Below are positions 42,189 to 50,936 of a stretch of 64,000 bases of DNA, in pieces. Position 1 is the first letter of the stretch. Each line of letters opens with the position of its first letter. The translations under genes were made by a program, and so were the position numbers. The notes beneath the pieces are model-generated. The model did not search any database. It saw nothing but the letters and a program-made list of their open reading frames with translations, and was not told the DNA's origin. The stretch comes from JBBECF01 sp040881945 (GTDB lineage Bacteria; Pseudomonadota; Alphaproteobacteria; Dongiales; Dongiaceae), in assembly GCA_040881945.1 (NCBI GenBank), contig JBBECF010000163.1:1-64000 (forward strand), read 5' to 3'.

Positions 42189-43373
42189 ATGGCACTTACA
42201 GTTCTTTCCAACTACGCCGCCAACGTCGCGCACCGCAACCTGACGGTCGCGGACATGGCGGCGACCAGCTCGTTGACCAAGCTGTCCTCGGGCAGCCGTG
42301 TCGTGTCGGCCAAGGACGACGCCGCCTCGATGGCCATCGGTTCGAGGTTGAACAGCACCGTCAACTCCCTGAAGCAGGCGAGCGTCAACGCCGGCCAGGG
42401 CGTGTCGATGCTGCAGATCGCCGACGGCGCCATGGCCAAGGTCAACGACGTGCTCATTCGCATGAAGACCCTGGCCGTGCAGGCCGGTTCGGGCCAGCTC
42501 TCCGGCACCGAGCGCGCCATGCTCAACACCGAGTACCAGGCCCTGTTGTCGGAAGTGACGCGAATCGCGGCCAGCACCGACTTCAACGGCCTGGAGCTGG
42601 TCAACGGCTCGCAGACCACGGCCGGTGCCGGCATCGGCACCAGCGGCTCCTACGCCACCGCCGACGGCGTGTCCGGCCTCACCGGCCGCGGCCTGACCAC
42701 GAGCGCCACGGACAACTACACGCTGAACTACGACGCCACCGCGCACGCCTTTACCTTCTCGGGCGCCGGCATCACGCTGACGGGCACCATCCCGTCGAGC
42801 TCCTATACCGGCACCGGCGCCGCGTCGGTGATGAGCACCGGCTCCTCGGTGAAGCTCACCAGCTCGGCCTCGGCCGCCGAGGTGGTGGTCGGGCTCAACA
42901 CCGCCTTCCAGGTGGGTACGAACCAGACGGCGGTCACCAGCAACGGCCTGCACTTCACGGGCAGCGACACGACCTCGTTCAGCTTCAAGGTCGGCACCGG
43001 CACCGACGCGGCGAAGGACATCATCGCGGTGTCCATCAGCGGCGTCAGCGGCGCCAACCTGGCGCTGACCGGCACCGATGTCACCACGACGACGACCGCC
43101 GACACGGCCTCGACGCTGCTGACCACGGCCATCGACACGCTGAACACGGCCCGCGCCAGCGTCGGCGCCTATCAGAACCGGCTCGAATTCGCGGCGGCGA
43201 ACATCGCTGCCACGATGGAGAACACGGAAGCCGCGCGAAGCAACCTCATGGACCTCGACATCGCGAGGGAGATGAGCATCTTCACCTCGAAGCAGGTGCT
43301 CGTGCAAGCCGGCGTCTCGATGTTGGCCCAGGCCAACCAGATGCCGCAGAATCTGCTGCGTCTGTTCCAGTAA
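42189..43373 (+). CDS. fliC: Flagellin 1
   Basis: This 394-residue flagellin starts MALTVLSNYAANVAHRNLTV. The N-terminal D0/D1 region has KLSSGSRVVSAKDDAASMAI and GVSMLQIADGAMAKVNDVLI. The middle is Ser/Thr/Gly/Ala-rich and likely surface-exposed. The C-terminal D1/D0 has ENTEAARSNLMDLDIAREMS and ends in LAQANQMPQNLLRLFQ. A strong ribosome-binding site (AGGAG) precedes the ATG. The transcript is flanked by a sigma-54-like promoter and an inverted-repeat terminator at 43391. It shares a 165-bp identical block with flagellin 2. Confidence 0.95.
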   Translation: MALTVLSNYAANVAHRNLTVADMAATSSLTKLSSGSRVVSAKDDAASMAIGSRLNSTVNSLKQASVNAGQGVSMLQIADGAMAKVNDVLIRMKTLAVQAGSGQLSGTERAMLNTEYQALLSEVTRIAASTDFNGLELVNGSQTTAGAGIGTSGSYATADGVSGLTGRGLTTSATDNYTLNYDATAHAFTFSGAGITLTGTIPSSSYTGTGAASVMSTGSSVKLTSSASAAEVVVGLNTAFQVGTNQTAVTSNGLHFTGSDTTSFSFKVGTGTDAAKDIIAVSISGVSGANLALTGTDVTTTTTADTASTLLTTAIDTLNTARASVGAYQNRLEFAAANIAATMENTEAARSNLMDLDIAREMSIFTSKQVLVQAGVSMLAQANQMPQNLLRLFQ

Positions 43374-43390
43374 GTCCGACAACCGGGTTC

Positions 43391-43414
43391 GGAGGGGGGA
43401 GCGATCCCCCCTCC
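43391..43414 (+). terminator. Stem-loop after flagellin 1
   Basis: A perfect 10-bp stem GGAGGGGGGA/TCCCCCCTCC with a GCGA tetraloop lies 17 bp after the fliC1 stop. There is no U-tract. It probably limits readthrough into flaG or stabilises the flagellin transcript. Confidence 0.7.
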
Positions 43415-43455
43415 GGATACCCGACGGATAACTGGATATTAAAGGATCATGTGCC

Positions 43456-43851
43456 ATGGACGTCACCGCGGTGTCACAACCGGTCCGGGTCGCGATTGCG
43501 CCCGTCGCCGAACACACGCCGATGGCCAAGGGACCGCCGCATCAGTCGACGACCCCGGCCGCCGGCGCTGAGAGCGTCGATATGAAGTCGGCAGTGGATA
43601 TGAAGGATATGGAGCGGGCGATAGAGATCGCCGCCCGCCGGCTCACGCAGGCCCTCGCGGCCGATGGAGCGGCTGTGCCGGAAAACACCGACGCGGTGCT
43701 GATCGTCGATGACGGCAGCCGGCGCGTGGTCGCCCGCCTGATCGACCGCGACAGCGGCGAGGTCGTGCGCGAGTACCCGCCGGACGAGTTGTTGCGCCTG
43801 TTCGCCAAGTCGCGCGAGCAGTTCCAGCATCTCTTCGTGGCGGACGCCTAG
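43456..43851 (+). CDS. flaG: FlaG-family flagellar protein
   Basis: This 131-residue protein has a disordered N-terminus and a C-terminal FlaG domain: IVDDGSRRVVARLIDRDSG, then EVVREYPPDELLRLFAKSRE. FlaG proteins are found beside flagellin and fliD and influence filament length. It lies 33 bp before fliD, so they are probably co-transcribed. Confidence 0.88.
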   Translation: MDVTAVSQPVRVAIAPVAEHTPMAKGPPHQSTTPAAGAESVDMKSAVDMKDMERAIEIAARRLTQALAADGAAVPENTDAVLIVDDGSRRVVARLIDRDSGEVVREYPPDELLRLFAKSREQFQHLFVADA

Positions 43852-43884
43852 GACTTAGGCCGAGCGTCGAAGGAGGCCCGCAAG

Positions 43885-45978
43885 ATGCCAATCTCAATCG
43901 AAAGCAATGGGCGCATCTCGTTCTCCGGGCTGAGCTCGGGCATCGACTTCAGGGCGGCCGTCGACGCGATCATATCGGCGCGGCGCATCCCGATCGACTC
44001 CCTGGAGACCCGCATAACCGACAACGAAACGAAGATCGGCGCCTACAACGAGCTGCGCGCGCTGCTCGGCACGCTCAAGGACGCGATGAACAAGCTGCGC
44101 GGCGCCGTGACCCTGGGCGACGTCGACAATGTGTTCAAGGGCAAGTCGGTCTTCGCCTCGACCAGCCGCACCGACAGCGCCATCCCGTCCCAGGCCGGGA
44201 ATCTGCTTGGCGTGACCGTCACCAACGCGGCGGCGATCGGCCCGCACACCGTCGAGATCAGCCGGATCGCCACCTCCCACAAGGTCGCCAGCCGCAACTT
44301 CACCAGCCTGACAACCGACCTCGGCACCGCCAGCGGCGGCGCCGCCGGCTCCATCTCCGGCAGCTTCAACATCGGCAGCAGCACCATCAGCGTGCTCGCC
44401 ACCGACAAGCTGACGGACCTGCGCGACCGCATCAACGCCGCCAATACCGGCGCCAGCGCCACCGGCGTGACGGCGAGCATCGTCACGGTCTCCGCCACCC
44501 AGAATATCCTGGTGCTGACCAAGGACGCGACCGCCAGCAACATCACGATCGGCACCGAGGTCGGCGGCGTGCTGTCCAGCCTCGGCATCTCCAGCGACGG
44601 CGGCGCCACCTTCACGAACGTCCTCCAGACGGCGCAGACCGCGCAGTTCTACGCCGACGGCATGCTCGATTCGTCGAAGTGGCAGTCGACGCTGGTGGTC
44701 AGCCCGACGGCCGCGGTCAGCACCTACGCGGGCGTCACGGCCGGCGCCCACAGCTTTCAGATCAAGGACGCCAACGGCGCCGTGCTGAAGACCGTCAACT
44801 ATACGGACGCGAGCACGCTCAATTCGCTGGCCGCGGCCATCACCGACGTCCCGCTGGGCCTGAGCGCCACGGTGATCTCGGAGGCCGGCCAGTCGCGCCT
44901 GCAGGTGGTCAGGACCGGCGCCGCCGACAACGCCATCAGCTTCGCCACCGACACCAACAACCTGCTCGCCGGCCTGACGTTCTCGAAGCAGCGCCTGCTG
45001 CTCGAGCGCAACAGCAATACCGTCACCGACCTGTTCGGCGGGACGACGCTCACCCTCTACGGGGCCGAGCTGGGCACGACGATCAAGCTCGACGTCGACC
45101 GCGACCTGACCGGCGTCAAGACCGCGGTCACCGCCTTCGTCGACGCTTACAACGCCGTCAGAACATTCGTCAACACGCAGACTCAGACCGATTCCGTGAC
45201 CGGCACGCGCAGCGACGAGGCCGGACCGCTGTTCGGGTCGCGCACGCTGTCCGAGATCAGCGACAGCCTGACCCGCATCCTCGGCACCGACACCAAGGGG
45301 GTCAGCACCAGCTTCTCGGTGTTGGCGCAGATCGGCGTCAAGTTCGTGACCAACAGCACGTTGTCCGACCCGCTGCTCGCCGATACCCTGACGGTCGACA
45401 CGACCAAGCTGGACGCGGTTCTGCTCAGCAACCCCGAGGACGTGCGCAAGCTGTTCAGCTTCGATTTCTCCACTTCCGATTCGCGAGTGAGCCTGCTCGG
45501 ATTCACCGGCAAGACGACCTACAGCGCCAGCGGCTACACGCTCAACCTCACCCACAACGGCACCGCCGTGACGGCCGCCGACATCAACGGCGTCGGCAGC
45601 TCGACCACCTTCAGCGCCAACACGATCACGGCGACCAACGCCACCGGCGCGGACGGCCTGCTGGTGGTCTACACCGGTAACACCTCGGTCAGCGGCGTCA
45701 CGATCAACTTCACGGTCGGCGCCGCCGTGCAGATGTTCTTCGAGTTGGACAACGTCCTCAACACCACCACCGGCTCGATTCAGACGGAGGTCGAGGGCCT
45801 GACCGACCAGAACACCGACTCCCAGGAGCGCGTCACCGCGATGCTTGAGCGGCTCGACTACCAGCGCGAGCAGTTGACCGAGCGGTTCATCGTCATGGAG
45901 ACGTCGCTGGCCACGATGAACCGGATCCTCGACAACATCAAACAGACGACCGCCGCCTGGAGCCGCCAGCAAAACTAA
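43885..45978 (+). CDS. fliD: Flagellar filament cap protein FliD
   Basis: This 697-residue protein has the FliD N-terminus ISFSGLSSGIDFRAAVDAII and a long variable beta-rich middle. The C-terminal coiled-coil ends QREQLTERFIVMETSLATMN, then RILDNIKQTTAAW. It forms the filament cap that polymerises flagellin. It is on the long side for the family. It follows flaG and precedes fliS1 by 65 bp. Confidence 0.94.
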   Translation: MPISIESNGRISFSGLSSGIDFRAAVDAIISARRIPIDSLETRITDNETKIGAYNELRALLGTLKDAMNKLRGAVTLGDVDNVFKGKSVFASTSRTDSAIPSQAGNLLGVTVTNAAAIGPHTVEISRIATSHKVASRNFTSLTTDLGTASGGAAGSISGSFNIGSSTISVLATDKLTDLRDRINAANTGASATGVTASIVTVSATQNILVLTKDATASNITIGTEVGGVLSSLGISSDGGATFTNVLQTAQTAQFYADGMLDSSKWQSTLVVSPTAAVSTYAGVTAGAHSFQIKDANGAVLKTVNYTDASTLNSLAAAITDVPLGLSATVISEAGQSRLQVVRTGAADNAISFATDTNNLLAGLTFSKQRLLLERNSNTVTDLFGGTTLTLYGAELGTTIKLDVDRDLTGVKTAVTAFVDAYNAVRTFVNTQTQTDSVTGTRSDEAGPLFGSRTLSEISDSLTRILGTDTKGVSTSFSVLAQIGVKFVTNSTLSDPLLADTLTVDTTKLDAVLLSNPEDVRKLFSFDFSTSDSRVSLLGFTGKTTYSASGYTLNLTHNGTAVTAADINGVGSSTTFSANTITATNATGADGLLVVYTGNTSVSGVTINFTVGAAVQMFFELDNVLNTTTGSIQTEVEGLTDQNTDSQERVTAMLERLDYQREQLTERFIVMETSLATMNRILDNIKQTTAAWSRQQN

Positions 45979-46043
45979 GCGCGACGCGTCGTCGCGGCGT
46001 CCCTCGCCTCGGCATCGACAATTCGAGACAAAGGCGCAAAAAA

Positions 46044-46511
46044 ATGAACCCTTCGACCGCCTACCTTGCCCAACAACTCGCCGCCGCCTCGCCGGCCAAG
46101 CGGATTGCGATGCTCCATGACCGGGCGATCGGGGTCCTGCACCAGGCCGTCGCGGCGATCGAGCAGGGCGATATCCAGCGCCGCTGGACCGCCAACAACA
46201 AGGCCGGCGAGATCATCGAGACGCTGTGGCGCACCCTCGACACCGAGCGCGGCGGAGAGATCGCCGCCAATCTCGAGCGGCTTTACGGTTTCATGCTGCA
46301 GCACCTGACCGCCGTCGATATGCGCAACGATCCGAAACCAGCGCAGGACGTGATCCTGCTGCTCGAGCCGCTGCGCCAGTCGTGGTACGAGCTGGTCGGC
46401 CGCGAGGAGGCCGGCGGTCGGGCGCTCGAGGCGGCGGCGTCCGCGGACCGGCGGCCGCCCGGCGCCGAATCCGCCGACCCGCGCGCAAACAAGGTCGCGA
46501 TGTCGGCTTGA
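46044..46511 (+). CDS. fliS: Flagellin chaperone FliS, copy 1
   Basis: This 155-residue protein has the FliS helical bundle: LHDRAIGVLHQAVAAIEQGD, KAGEIIETLWRTLDTERGGE and NLERLYGFMLQHLTAVDM. A disordered tail with many charged residues follows. It binds flagellin C-termini and prevents premature assembly. It ends the flagellin 1 transcript; a strong terminator follows at 46538. A second copy is at 48146. Confidence 0.92.
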   Translation: MNPSTAYLAQQLAAASPAKRIAMLHDRAIGVLHQAVAAIEQGDIQRRWTANNKAGEIIETLWRTLDTERGGEIAANLERLYGFMLQHLTAVDMRNDPKPAQDVILLLEPLRQSWYELVGREEAGGRALEAAASADRRPPGAESADPRANKVAMSA

Positions 46512-46537
46512 TCTAGCCCGACAAGCCGCGGTTTCGC

Positions 46538-46568
46538 CAAGCCGCCCGGGCACCGCCCGGGCGGTTTG
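46538..46568 (+). terminator. Rho-independent terminator after fliS1
   Basis: A 10-bp perfect stem CCGCCCGGGC/GCCCGGGCGG with a 3-nt loop extends to CAAG/TTTG and is followed by a T-rich TTTGTCGTTT. It lies 27 bp after the fliS1 stop. It starts a 421-bp gap that holds the flagellin 2 regulatory sites. Confidence 0.85.
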
Positions 46569-46612
46569 TCGTTTCGGCCGGCCAGCGGGGATGACCCGCG
46601 CCGGCCCCGTCG

Positions 46613-46642
46613 TTCTTGCCGCCCGGTCGGCAAGAACCGCCG
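46613..46642. promoter_or_regulatory. FlbD (ftr)-like site upstream of flagellin 2
   Basis: CGGCAAGAACCGCCG (46628-46642) is a near-match to CGGCA-N5-TGCCG. It overlaps a larger inverted repeat TTCTTGCCG, 6-nt loop, CGGCAAGAA (46613-46636). It lies about 120 bp upstream of the fliC2 sigma-54 promoter. Confidence 0.5.
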
Positions 46643-46763
46643 CCGCCAGGCGGAAAATTTTGCCTGAAATGCCGCCCGATCGCCCCGCGCCGGACCCGGC
46701 CGAGTCCGGCCGTGCCACGATTTTCCATTCTAATCCAGCGACTTAACCGACAGCCCCGGCAGT

Positions 46764-46779
46764 TGGTCCGGGCCTTGCG
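46764..46779 (+). promoter_or_regulatory. Sigma-54 promoter of flagellin 2
   Basis: TGGTCCGGGCCTTGCG has -24 TGG and -12 TTGC at the correct 10-bp spacing. It lies about 154 bp upstream of the fliC2 start, leaving a long leader of roughly 140 nt. Confidence 0.65.
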
Positions 46780-46932
46780 TTAGCAGGCCCAGGATCGCGA
46801 GACCGGCCGCGCCCCCATGGACGCCGGCCAAGCCCGGCGACGACGCAGGTCGCCCGGGTCGATGACCGACTACCCCGCCGGTCGGCCGGCACGAACGGCC
46901 AGCCGGCGCCAGAGAATGGAGGAGACGAGATT

Positions 46933-48117
46933 ATGGCTCTCAACGCAATCTCCAACTACGCGGCCAACGTCGCGCACCGCAACTTGCAGGCGTCGGACGC
47001 GCAGGCCACATCGTCGCTCGCCAAGCTGTCCTCGGGCACGCGCGTGGTGTCGGCCAAGGACGACGCGGCTGCGCTGGCGATCGGTTCGCGCCTCAGATCG
47101 CAGGTGTCGACGCTGCGCCAGGCGAGCGTCAACGCCGGCCAGGGCGTGTCGATGCTGCAGATCGCCGACGGCGCCATGGCCAAGGTCAACGACGTGCTCA
47201 TTCGCATGAAGACCCTGGCCGTGCAGGCCGGTTCGGGCCAGCTCTCCGGCACCGAGCGCGCCATGCTCAACACCGAGTACCAGCTCCTGCTCTCGGAAGT
47301 GACGCGCATCGCGGCGGCCACCGAGTTCAACGGCAACGAGCTCGTCAACGGCTCGCAGACCACGGCCGGGGCCGCCATCGGCACCAGCGGGTCCTTCGCT
47401 GCCGCCGATGGCGTCTCCATCATCACCGGCCACGGCCTGACCACGAGCGCCGCGGACAACTACACGCTGAACTACGACGCCACCGCGCACGCCTTCACCT
47501 TCTCGGGCGCCGGCATCACGCTCGCGGGCACCATCCCGTCGAGCGCCTACACCGGCACCGGCGCCGCGTCGGCGATGACCACCGGAGCCTCGGTCAAGCT
47601 GTCGAGCGCAGCCGCCTCGGCCGATCTGGTGATCGCGCTGAACACGGCGTTCCAGGCGGGTACGAACCAGACGGCGGTCACCAGCAACGGCCTGCGCTTC
47701 AGCGGCAGCAGCACGACCACCTTCAGCTTCAAGGTGGGCACCGGCACCGACGCCGTGAAGGACGTGATCGCCGTCAGCATCGACGGCATCAGCGCGGCCA
47801 ACCTGGCGCTCACCGGCACCGACATCACCACGACAACGACCGCCGACACCGCCTCGACGCTGCTCACCACCGCGATCGACACGCTGAACACCTCGCGCTC
47901 GACCGTGGGTGCCTACCAGAACCGGCTCGAGTTCGCGCAGGCGAACATCGCCTCGGCGGTGGAAAACACCGAGGCCGCGCGCAGCAACCTCATGGACCTC
48001 GACATGGCCTCCGAGATGACCAACTTCACCTCGAAGCAGATCCTGGTCCAGGCCGGGCTGGCGATGCTCGCCCAGGCCAACCAGATGCCGCAGAACCTGA
48101 TGCGGCTGTTCCAGTAA
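46933..48117 (+). CDS. fliC2: Flagellin 2
   Basis: This 394-residue flagellin is a paralogue of flagellin 1 with the same length. It starts MALNAISNYAANVAHRNLQA and ends LAQANQMPQNLMRLFQ. D0/D1 and C-terminal regions are conserved; the middle differs more. A strong ribosome-binding site (GGAGGAG) precedes the ATG. Codons 63-117 are identical at DNA level to flagellin 1 (165 bp). It pairs with its own FliS at 48146. Confidence 0.95.
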   Translation: MALNAISNYAANVAHRNLQASDAQATSSLAKLSSGTRVVSAKDDAAALAIGSRLRSQVSTLRQASVNAGQGVSMLQIADGAMAKVNDVLIRMKTLAVQAGSGQLSGTERAMLNTEYQLLLSEVTRIAAATEFNGNELVNGSQTTAGAAIGTSGSFAAADGVSIITGHGLTTSAADNYTLNYDATAHAFTFSGAGITLAGTIPSSAYTGTGAASAMTTGASVKLSSAAASADLVIALNTAFQAGTNQTAVTSNGLRFSGSSTTTFSFKVGTGTDAVKDVIAVSIDGISAANLALTGTDITTTTTADTASTLLTTAIDTLNTSRSTVGAYQNRLEFAQANIASAVENTEAARSNLMDLDMASEMTNFTSKQILVQAGLAMLAQANQMPQNLMRLFQ

Positions 48118-48145
48118 AGACCGCCGAGCCGGAAGGAGAAGCGCC

Positions 48146-48574
48146 ATGAAGATCATCCATCGCCACCGCCTCGAGGACATGCTGGCCGCCAGCCCGAGCC
48201 ATCTCGTCGTCATGCTCTATGACGAGGCCATCGGCGCCCTGGAGACCGCCGTCGCGGCGATCGCCGCCGGCGACATCGAGGCCCGCTGCAATGCCGTCAC
48301 CGCGGCCACCGAAATCGTCGGCTACCTCTACATGCACCTCGATCTCGAGCAGGGCGGTGAGGTCGCGCAGAATCTCGGCACCATGTACGCCCACCTGATC
48401 GGACAGATGACTCGGGTGAACTTCTACAACGACGCCGAAACGGCACGCGAGGCGGTGCGGCTGCTCCAGCCGCTGCGCGACTCGTGGGACCAGCTCGACC
48501 GCACCATCGCCGAGGACGGCCTGACCGCGGCGGCCATCGACCCGGCCCTCGCGCGCGACGCCGCGGCGGCGTAG
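48146..48574 (+). CDS. fliS2: Flagellin chaperone FliS, copy 2
   Basis: This 142-residue protein shares the FliS bundle with copy 1 (LVVMLYDEAIGALETAVAAI, then GYLYMHLDLEQGGEVAQNLG, MYAHLIGQMTRVNFYN). It lies 28 bp after flagellin 2. The two FliS copies differ in much of their sequence, so each may prefer its adjacent flagellin. Confidence 0.92.
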   Translation: MKIIHRHRLEDMLAASPSHLVVMLYDEAIGALETAVAAIAAGDIEARCNAVTAATEIVGYLYMHLDLEQGGEVAQNLGTMYAHLIGQMTRVNFYNDAETAREAVRLLQPLRDSWDQLDRTIAEDGLTAAAIDPALARDAAAA

Positions 48575-48636
48575 GCGACCTCGCGGAGTAAGTCCGCCGC
48601 CGAACCTCCCCTCTCGAGCCAGGAAGGCCCGCTAAA

Positions 48637-50178
48637 ATGGCAGTACAGCCGATCGCTTTCGAACCGGCCCCGCGCGGCGGCGACGCCGCGCGGCCACGGT
48701 CCGCCGCGCCGACCGACCTGTTCGCCGTCCTGCTGCGCGGCCACGCGCAGGAGACGGACGCGCCGGCGACTCACGCGCCCGAGCGCAGCGCACCTCTGGC
48801 GGATCCCGAACCCCGGACGGAGGCCCCAACCGACGCGCCCACGCCGGAGCCGCCCACGGCCGACAGCGAACGCGACCTACCGGACGCCTCCGTCGCGGCC
48901 CTTGCGCCGTGGCTGCCGGGATTCAGCGTCCTGCCTGCGCCGGCGACCGCGGACGTGCCGTCCCTCGTTCCGCCCCTCGTTCCGGCCGCACCGCACGCCC
49001 AGGAGATCGCCGCGGCGCCGCCCCTTCCCGCTTCTGCCGCACCGCCCGCCCAGGCGATCGTCGGCACGCCGCCCCTGGCCGTGCCGGCCATCCCGGCCAT
49101 CCCGGCCGTCCCAGCCGAGCCGGCCGCCCAGGCCGCGCAGGCGGTGCCGGCCGTGCCGGCCATCCCGGCCGTGCCGACGGCCGCAGACCCGCGGCCCGCG
49201 TCCACGCCGCCGGCAGACGCGCAAGCGGCGAATCCGGCGCTCGGCCTCGCCCTCGGCAATTCTCCGACCCGGTCGCCGGTCAAGGTCGTGCCCGCCGCGC
49301 GCGTCGACCGGCCCGCCGCCGACTCGCCCGCTTTCGGGCAACCGGCGGCGGCTGTTCCACCGGCCGTTCCGGCCGCTCCGGCTCAAATCGCCGGTCTGGC
49401 CGCGGCAGCGCCGGGCGCGCCGATCGCTCTGGCCGCGCAGCAGGTTGGTGAGGCCGCTCGCGCGGCCGCCCCCGGACGGACCAAGACCGCCGGCGAGCCG
49501 GCGGCACCGGGTGGCAATCCCATCGCGCGCGTGATGACCGGGGTGACGCCGGCCGCCGGGCAGCCGCCCGCACCGGGGTCCGCTTCGCCGACTGACATCC
49601 CGCCAGTGCCCGAGTTCGCGATCGTTGATCTTGCCGCCGCGGCCGTCGCCAAGGCGGATGCCGCTGGCCTCGGCGCGACCGTGCCGCCACCCCACGCACT
49701 CCCCGGCGCGGCCCCGACCGATCAATCGGCCGCCGCCGGCGCCCGCCCCGCCGTCGCCGCGCCGCCGTTGCCCGAGCAACTCACGGTGCATATCCAGAAG
49801 GCGATCCGCGAGGGCACCGACCGGATCAACATTCAGCTCCGGCCGGCCGAACTCGGCCGCATCGAGGTGCGGCTCGAATTCGCCCAGGACGGACGGCTGA
49901 GCGCCGCCGTGCTGGCCGATCGGGCCGAGACGCTGGACCTATTGCAGCGCGACTCCCGCGCGCTGGAGCGCGCGCTGCAGGATGCCGGTCTTAAGGCGGA
50001 CAGCGGCAGCCTGACCTTCAACCTGCGCGGCGAGGGCCGCCAGGAGTTCGGCCAGGCGCTGGAGCGCCGCGCCGCCGACCCGCACGCCGCCGCAAGCGAA
50101 GCGCCCGCGCCCAATCTGCCCGAGTCCGCCGCGCTGGCGCCGTCGCGCCATATCGGCGCCATCGATATCCACGTCTAG
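48637..50178 (+). CDS. fliK: Flagellar hook-length control protein FliK
   Basis: This 513-residue protein has a long Ala/Pro-rich N-terminus with VPAIPAIPAVP-type repeats (about 145-185). The C-terminal hook domain from about 375 contains LRPAELGRIEVRLEFAQDGR and ALERALQDAGLKADSGSLTF. It acts as ruler and switches export specificity. The repetitive low-complexity region matches the family, so the repeats are not a separate element. It leads fliK-flgD-flgE. Confidence 0.88.
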   Translation: MAVQPIAFEPAPRGGDAARPRSAAPTDLFAVLLRGHAQETDAPATHAPERSAPLADPEPRTEAPTDAPTPEPPTADSERDLPDASVAALAPWLPGFSVLPAPATADVPSLVPPLVPAAPHAQEIAAAPPLPASAAPPAQAIVGTPPLAVPAIPAIPAVPAEPAAQAAQAVPAVPAIPAVPTAADPRPASTPPADAQAANPALGLALGNSPTRSPVKVVPAARVDRPAADSPAFGQPAAAVPPAVPAAPAQIAGLAAAAPGAPIALAAQQVGEAARAAAPGRTKTAGEPAAPGGNPIARVMTGVTPAAGQPPAPGSASPTDIPPVPEFAIVDLAAAAVAKADAAGLGATVPPPHALPGAAPTDQSAAAGARPAVAAPPLPEQLTVHIQKAIREGTDRINIQLRPAELGRIEVRLEFAQDGRLSAAVLADRAETLDLLQRDSRALERALQDAGLKADSGSLTFNLRGEGRQEFGQALERRAADPHAAASEAPAPNLPESAALAPSRHIGAIDIHV

Positions 50179-50190
50179 GAGGATCCAGAA

Positions 50191-50862
50191 ATGGCTATCA
50201 ATGCCGTCACCGCGTCGTCGGTCGCCGCCCCGGCGCCCAGCCCGTTCGCGACGCTGACCGAGCGATTCGACAATTTCCTGCTGCTGCTGACCAAGCAGCT
50301 CCAGTACCAGGACCCGCTGTCGCCGCTCGACACCAACGAGTTCACGTCACAGCTCGTGCAGTTCACCGGCGTCGAGCAGGCGATCGCCACGAACAAGAAG
50401 CTCGACCAGATCATCGATCTGCAGTCGAGCGACCAGACGTCGGCGGCCGCCGCGTTGCTCGGGACCACGGTGGAAGCGAGCGGCGACAGTCTGTGGTTGG
50501 CCGACGGGCACAGCGAGGCGACCTACACGTTGTCGCGCAACGCCGCCGTCACGGCGATCACGATCCTCGACGCGCAGGGCAAGCCGGTGCGGGTCGAGCC
50601 CGGCGCGATAACGGTGGGCAAGCACGCCTTCGCGTGGGACGGCAAGGACAACGACGGAAACGCGCTGCCGAGCGGCGTTTACAGCATGCAGATCACCGCC
50701 GTCGACGGCGACGGCAAGACCGTCGAGGTCGTCGCCGGCACGGTCGGCCGCGTCACCGGGGTGCGCATCCGAGACGGCGAAACGTTCCTCGGCATCGGCG
50801 ATCTCGAGGTGCCGCTCGGCGACGTCACGTCCATCCGAGAGGCGCAAGGCGCCACGACCTAG
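50191..50862 (+). CDS. flgD: Flagellar hook scaffold protein FlgD
   Basis: This 223-residue protein has the FlgD N-terminus NFLLLLTKQLQYQDPLSPLD and TNEFTSQLVQFTGVEQAI. A tudor/FlgD-Ig core follows with FAWDGKDNDGNALPSGVYSM. It caps the growing hook. It lies 12 bp after fliK and 74 bp before flgE. Confidence 0.96.
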   Translation: MAINAVTASSVAAPAPSPFATLTERFDNFLLLLTKQLQYQDPLSPLDTNEFTSQLVQFTGVEQAIATNKKLDQIIDLQSSDQTSAAAALLGTTVEASGDSLWLADGHSEATYTLSRNAAVTAITILDAQGKPVRVEPGAITVGKHAFAWDGKDNDGNALPSGVYSMQITAVDGDGKTVEVVAGTVGRVTGVRIRDGETFLGIGDLEVPLGDVTSIREAQGATT

Positions 50863-50936
50863 GGCGGCCGCAAGCCGCCGGACAGCAGCGAACGGCACGG
50901 GCCCGCGAGGGCCCCGCCAACAAGAAGGAGCTTAAG

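Noticed and set aside
49075..49190. Tandem repeat as a CRISPR or mobile element
   Set aside because: It is the in-frame Pro/Ala/Val/Ile low-complexity region of FliK. There are no spacers or palindromic direct repeats.
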